A DNA stretch of 11,676 nucleotides, from positions 432,522 through 444,197 of the forward strand of contig NW_027152030.1 in NCBI RefSeq assembly GCF_004359215.1, given 5' to 3'. This DNA is from Bremia lactucae (Eukaryota; Oomycota; Peronosporomycetes; Peronosporales; Peronosporaceae). The position numbers were made by a program, and so were the translations under genes. The notes under the pieces were generated by a model. The model worked only from the letters and a program-made list of their open reading frames with translations, had not been told where the DNA came from and searched no databases. Of the stretch, positions 9,062 to 11,676 are shown in pieces (positions within the stretch are counted from its first letter, which is position 1; each line of letters starts with the position of its first letter).

Positions 9062-9385
9062 CTTAAATTCCTAAACTCATTTGCGTATTTAAATTCCCAT
9101 ACAAACAGTACGTAGTTAAATCTCCACACTAATTTTGCCTGTTTAAATTCCAATACTAGTTGTGTCTATTTAAATTCTCATACTAATATTCTGTTTAAAT
9201 TTCCATACTAATTTTGCCTATTTAAATTTCCATACTAATGTTGCCTGTTTAAATCTCCATACAAATTTGTCAATTTAATTTCCGATACTAATTTTGCCTG
9301 TTTGAATTGCCATACTAATATTGCCTCTATATATTACAATACTTATATTGTCTATTTGATTCCTTTACTAATATCGCCTGTACCA
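9062..9385. repeat. 27-bp AT-rich minisatellite, about 12 units
   Basis: The unit approximates TTTAAATTTCCATACTAAT followed by TTTGCCTG. Units start near 9062, 9088, 9115, 9142, 9169, 9193, 9220, 9247, 9274, 9301, 9328 and 9354, with steps mostly 26-28 bp. Substitutions are common, so it is old or drifting. There are no unique spacers, so it is not a CRISPR array. Confidence 0.88.
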
Positions 9386-9594
9386 TAAATCCCTTTTTAA
9401 CTTCCCAAGTTATATAAGCGAGCAAACTAATATTAATATCACGAGTAGCATACCGATATTAATGTTTCATGTTTATTTTTTTATGTAATATCGCCTGTGT
9501 AACTTCCGATACTAATATTGCTGCTTCATTTCCCATAGTAAATCCCTTTTCGACTTTCCAAGTTATATATTTGAACAAACTAATAGTAATATTA
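9383..9594. repeat. AT-rich duplication, about 153 bp apart
   Basis: AAATCCCTTTT..ACTT(C/T)CCAAGTTATATA..GAACAAACTAAT-like sequence occurs at 9387-9437 and again at 9540-9594. Minisatellite-type sequence (ATATCGCCTGTGTAACTTCCGATACTAAT) lies between them at about 9488-9516. So the minisatellite and this block were probably duplicated together. The second copy ends at the single N. Confidence 0.75.
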
Positions 9595-9595
9595 N
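9595..9595. other. single N at the junction with pol
   Basis: The lone N falls exactly where AT-rich repeat changes to retrotransposon coding sequence in mid-protein. It probably marks an artificial join or a gap of unknown size, so adjacency across it is unproven. Confidence 0.8.
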
Positions 9596-10229
9596 GCAGA
9601 GATGACAGTACATCTCTCTCGTCTCTTGAAAAAAGACGAGAAATGGTTATGGAACGCTGATTGTCAGCGTTCATTTGAAGGAATCAAGCAAAGCTTGATG
9701 CAATCGCCCATATTGGCGATTGCGGATCAAGACAGACCATTCCATGTGGTCTGTGACGCCAGCGATTTCGCAATCGGCTGTGCGTTAATGCAATACGATA
9801 CAGATGGCGCGGAGCGCGTCGTCTGTTACCAATCGCGTCAGCTGCAACCAGCTGAACACAATTACTCAGTGCATGACAAGGAACTCCTTGCCATGAAATA
9901 TGCATTGGCTAAATTTTTAGGGTCTATCTCCTATGAGATAGACCGTTCAACGTATATACGGACCATGCGTCATTACGCACGGCCGTAAACAGCCCACACC
10001 TCTCGCAAAGAATGGCGAGGTGGCTGTCCTTCTTCGCGGAGTATAACTTCTCCATCGAATATAAACCAGGAGGACTTAATGTCGTCGCTGGTGCGTTATC
10101 ACGCCGACCCGATTTTGAGTCAGCTGTGCACCCCAACAGTGAAAGTAATCATAGTGTTCCAACACTCACTACGAGTGTTCCGTCATCAACCTTAGTTGAT
10201 GACATAAGGAAAGCCTACAAAGAAGATAA
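9596..10229 (+). pseudogene. pol: Ty3/gypsy Pol: RT end and RNase H, broken
   Basis: This is the end of reverse transcriptase and the RNase H domain, which removes RNA from RNA:DNA hybrids during retrotransposition. It starts mid-protein at the N (AEMTVHLSRLLKKD). RNase H acidic residues are seen: Asp of CDASDFAIG (9755-9757), Glu of KELLAM (9881-9883) and Asp of YTDHASL (9961-9963). The fourth, in the usual VVADALSR motif, is changed to Gly (codon 10090-10092, VVAGALSRR). The frame breaks in the T run at 9914-9918: homology passes from the frame of 9596 to that of 9919. The new frame then meets TGA at 9934-9936, where a Gly codon is usual. After that it is open through RMARWLSFFAEYNFSIEYKPG to the tether near 10229. 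A further one-base shift follows at about 10228-10232. This copy cannot make active enzyme. The family call is secure. Confidence 0.92.
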
Positions 10230-11270
10230 GACCTTCTATGTTTGATGGATCATTTAATGAATCCATCCGATAAATCTTTTAAAGATCTGCCGGCTTTATA
10301 TCGATCGTCATCCGATCGATACACAACACGTAACGGCTTATTGTATTACACAGCCGTTACCGGCGACACCCCACGTGTCGTCGTCCCGACTCACAATGAT
10401 TTGCGCTTGCGCATCATGTATGAGTGTCACGATGCTCCAACAAGTGGACATCGTGGACGTGAGAAGACTTACCTCACGGTAAGTCGAGACTTTTACTGGC
10501 CCCGCCAGTATCAGTTCGTGCGCAAGTACAATTGTGCTTGTGAGGTATGTCAACGAGTGAAGCCTAGCCCTTCATCCGGTGCACCTCTCCAACCTCTACC
10601 ACTTCCGGCAGAGTGTTGGCAGTCCGTATCTATGGACTTCGTCTTCGGATTTCCCGAAGACGAACACAAAAACAATGGAATCCTTGTTTTTGTAGACAGA
10701 TTCAGCAAGATGGTACACCTTGCTGCGGTACCAGAGTCGATTACGGCTCCGGGTTGTGCCCGTGTCTTTATCGACACGGTATTCAAACTCCATGGGTTAC
10801 CCCGTGAACTGGTCTCGGATAGATATCCAAGATTCACGGCGGAGTTCTGGCAATCTGTGTTCCGATCTCTCGGAATACGGCTGACTATGTCAACATCCGA
10901 TCACCCAGAAACGGATGGTCAAACAGAACGCGTAAATTGCGTCTTCGAAGAGATATCTCGAAGAGATACTTCGAGGTTACGTCCAATCGTATCCGAATTG
11001 GAGCGAGTTTTTACCGATGGTCGAACTCGCCATCAATAATTCGGTGCATGCGTCTATGTCTGCATTCCGTTTCTGTCGGTCCACTGCGTTAGCGATGGAA
11101 TCCTGAACAAAAAGGATTATTAATTCTCGAGTTAGCAGAAACTTTTCTGCTAACTCATTTGCTTTGTCTTTTTCAGCACGCTTTGTGCGTAGTGCCATGA
11201 GATCATTCTCATATTCGATGTCGATTTCTTCGACATCGATATCACTCGCGTCGTTGTTAACTTCGACGCG
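9598..11270. repeat. dense series of hairpins across pol
   Basis: Perfect inverted repeats, given as span (arm length): 9598-9617 (7), 9617-9641 (8), 9652-9672 (9), 9683-9699 (7), 9700-9723 (9), 9732-9754 (8), 9838-9855 (7), 9921-9944 (10), 10161-10179 (7), 10182-10203 (9), 10244-10267 (7), 10299-10321 (9), 10330-10360 (9), 10428-10455 (7), 10466-10485 (8), 10494-10510 (7), 10638-10664 (11), 10666-10693 (10), 10760-10779 (7), 11003-11030 (7), 11129-11156 (13), 11215-11239 (10), 11247-11270 (7). Loops are 2-14 bases. Many cover conserved codons; the 11-bp pair at 10638 lies over the FVFGFPEDE core of the integrase. Confidence 0.9.
10230..11055 (+). pseudogene. pol: Ty3/gypsy Pol: integrase, frameshifted and truncated
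   Basis: This is the integrase, which inserts the element's cDNA into chromosomes. From about 10230 the frame reads through LMDHLMNPSDKS. It then covers the HHCC zinc-binding domain (His in ECHDAPTSGHRGRE, Cys pair in CEVC) and the catalytic core. The D,D35E triad is intact: Asp of SMDFVFGFP (10635-10637), Asp of VSDR (10818-10820) and Glu of DGQTERVN (10926-10928), with exactly 35 residues between the last two. The usual SDRDPRF reads SDRYPRF. A 13-bp repeat offset (CGAAGAGATA at 10946 and 10959) shifts the frame; homology resumes at 10972 as RGYVQSYPNWSEFLPMVELAINNSVHAS and stops at 11055. Beyond that the plus strand is no longer integrase and the next part lies on the minus strand. The usual C-terminal domain is not found. 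Confidence 0.93.
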
Positions 11271-11391
11271 TGATGAGCATGAGCCAGAATTGGATTTGCT
11301 CGTTCGAGTCCACCCCCCTTAAACTAGAGGATCCCTCAAATTGGGTGGGTATGCGAGGATGGCGTAAGCCATTCATAAAGAACGGTGTATG
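11058..11391 (-). pseudogene. pol: inverted continuation of the integrase, with one frameshift
   Basis: Read on the minus strand from 11391, the sequence gives HTPFFMNGLRHPRIPTQFE, the segment that normally follows the NNSVHAS motif in this integrase family. It then gives an acidic linker (DASDIDVEEIDIEYEN) and MALRTKRAEKDKANEL..FVQDSIANAVDRQKRNAD, ending at 11058. So it takes over almost exactly where the plus-strand copy stops (11055), but in reverse orientation. One indel between about 11260 and 11310 separates its two frames. This looks like a local inversion of about 335 bp or a fold-back junction within one element; an unrelated second copy is less likely given the precise match of end points. 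Confidence 0.82.
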
Positions 11392-11676
11392 CGTTGAATT
11401 GTTCCCCCTTGTGGGAACAGACTCGAAGGTTACAAAGTTCGGCTGGATAATTCCAAACAATGGTCCCCACCAAGAAATATCTTACTTGGCTCTCCAGCCT
11501 CATCTTCATGAATTTCTGGTACATCCCTGTGCCCGTCGGACCACTCCGACTCAACATTCAAATCAAGCGTATGATACTCTGCATCACCGTGTTAATATCA
11601 CATTACCCCAGACCTGTGCCACAAATTACAGGCCTGCCAGGTGTTACATCGTGGTTAAGTAAAACAACATTGAGAG
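11392..11676. other. unassigned flank right of the inverted segment
   Basis: I recognise no integrase C-terminus, chromodomain or LTR here. A plus-strand frame is open from about 11270 to 11662 but crosses the inverted integrase, so it is not a credible gene. Short hairpins continue: TGTTCCC/GGGAACA at about 11399-11418 and GTCGGA/TCCGAC at about 11537-11552. This suggests the same kind of element-derived sequence. A minus-strand TGTAACACC at 11640-11648 could be an LTR start but is unsupported. Confidence 0.5.

Noticed and set aside
8365..9115. Short plus-strand frames sharing a VYF-containing stretch (8365-8556 and 8912-9115)
   Set aside because: The similarity follows from the 523-bp DNA repeat; the frames differ in start, end and surrounding sequence.
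9062..9385. Regular 27-bp repeats as a possible CRISPR array
   Set aside because: Repeats are directly adjacent without unique spacers, diverged and AT-rich, in a eukaryotic context.
11392..11480. Possible plus-strand integrase C-terminus after the inversion (KVTKFGW.. against the family's VTNFG region)
   Set aside because: Only a few residues match and the spacing is wrong; it may be chance.
11640..11648. Minus-strand TGTAACACC as the start of another LTR
   Set aside because: No matching terminus, primer site or second copy is visible, and the motif is short.

Overview
The window looks like a repeat-dominated stretch of an oomycete genome, probably a downy mildew (Peronosporaceae). Three things point there. 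The 5' part of a 28S rRNA gene lies on the minus strand. It continues into an ITS2 that carries tandem repeats of about 187 bp; long repeat-bearing ITS2 is known in Bremia, Plasmopara and relatives. The retrotransposon proteins are of the oomycete Ty3/gypsy type. I cannot fix the genus. No intact host protein gene is visible.

Layout: 1-846, 28S rRNA 5' region (minus), with substitutions at sites I expect to be invariant. 847-1483, ITS2 (minus) with about three diverged repeat units. 1484-1676, N gap. 1677-3169, 5' end of a Ty3/gypsy retrotransposon (minus): gag cut by the gap, a tRNA-iMet-like primer binding site, and a 530-bp LTR (2640-3169) whose U3 is a chain of hairpins. 3170-about 6890, an AT-rich array of 160/182-bp monomers arranged as three copies of a higher-order repeat of about 1.24 kb; it begins at the LTR edge. 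About 6890-7270, decayed array. 7271-8225, no recognised feature. 8226-9060, a degenerate repeat of about 523 bp with a 147-bp internal duplication. 9062-9594, a 27-bp AT-rich minisatellite and a 153-bp duplication. 9595, a single N, probably a join. 9596-11055, a broken Ty3/gypsy pol fragment (plus): RNase H, tether and integrase. 11058-11391, the next part of the integrase on the opposite strand. 11392-11676, unassigned.

The strongest unexplained signal is hairpin density. The retrotransposon sequences, both LTR/gag and pol, are tiled with short inverted repeats, most of them perfect, every 30-80 bases, even across catalytic codons of the integrase. In pol I count 13 stems of 8-13 bp with loops of 2-13 bases in about 1.7 kb, where chance predicts well under one. 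Several gene-breaking changes (a TGA codon, a 13-bp duplication, an inversion breakpoint) sit inside or next to these palindromes. This suggests either selection for a highly structured element RNA or fold-back template switching that perfects palindromes and breaks genes.

A second hypothesis is that the satellite array derives from ITS2 repeats, and that the retrotransposon inserted into such an rDNA-type array.
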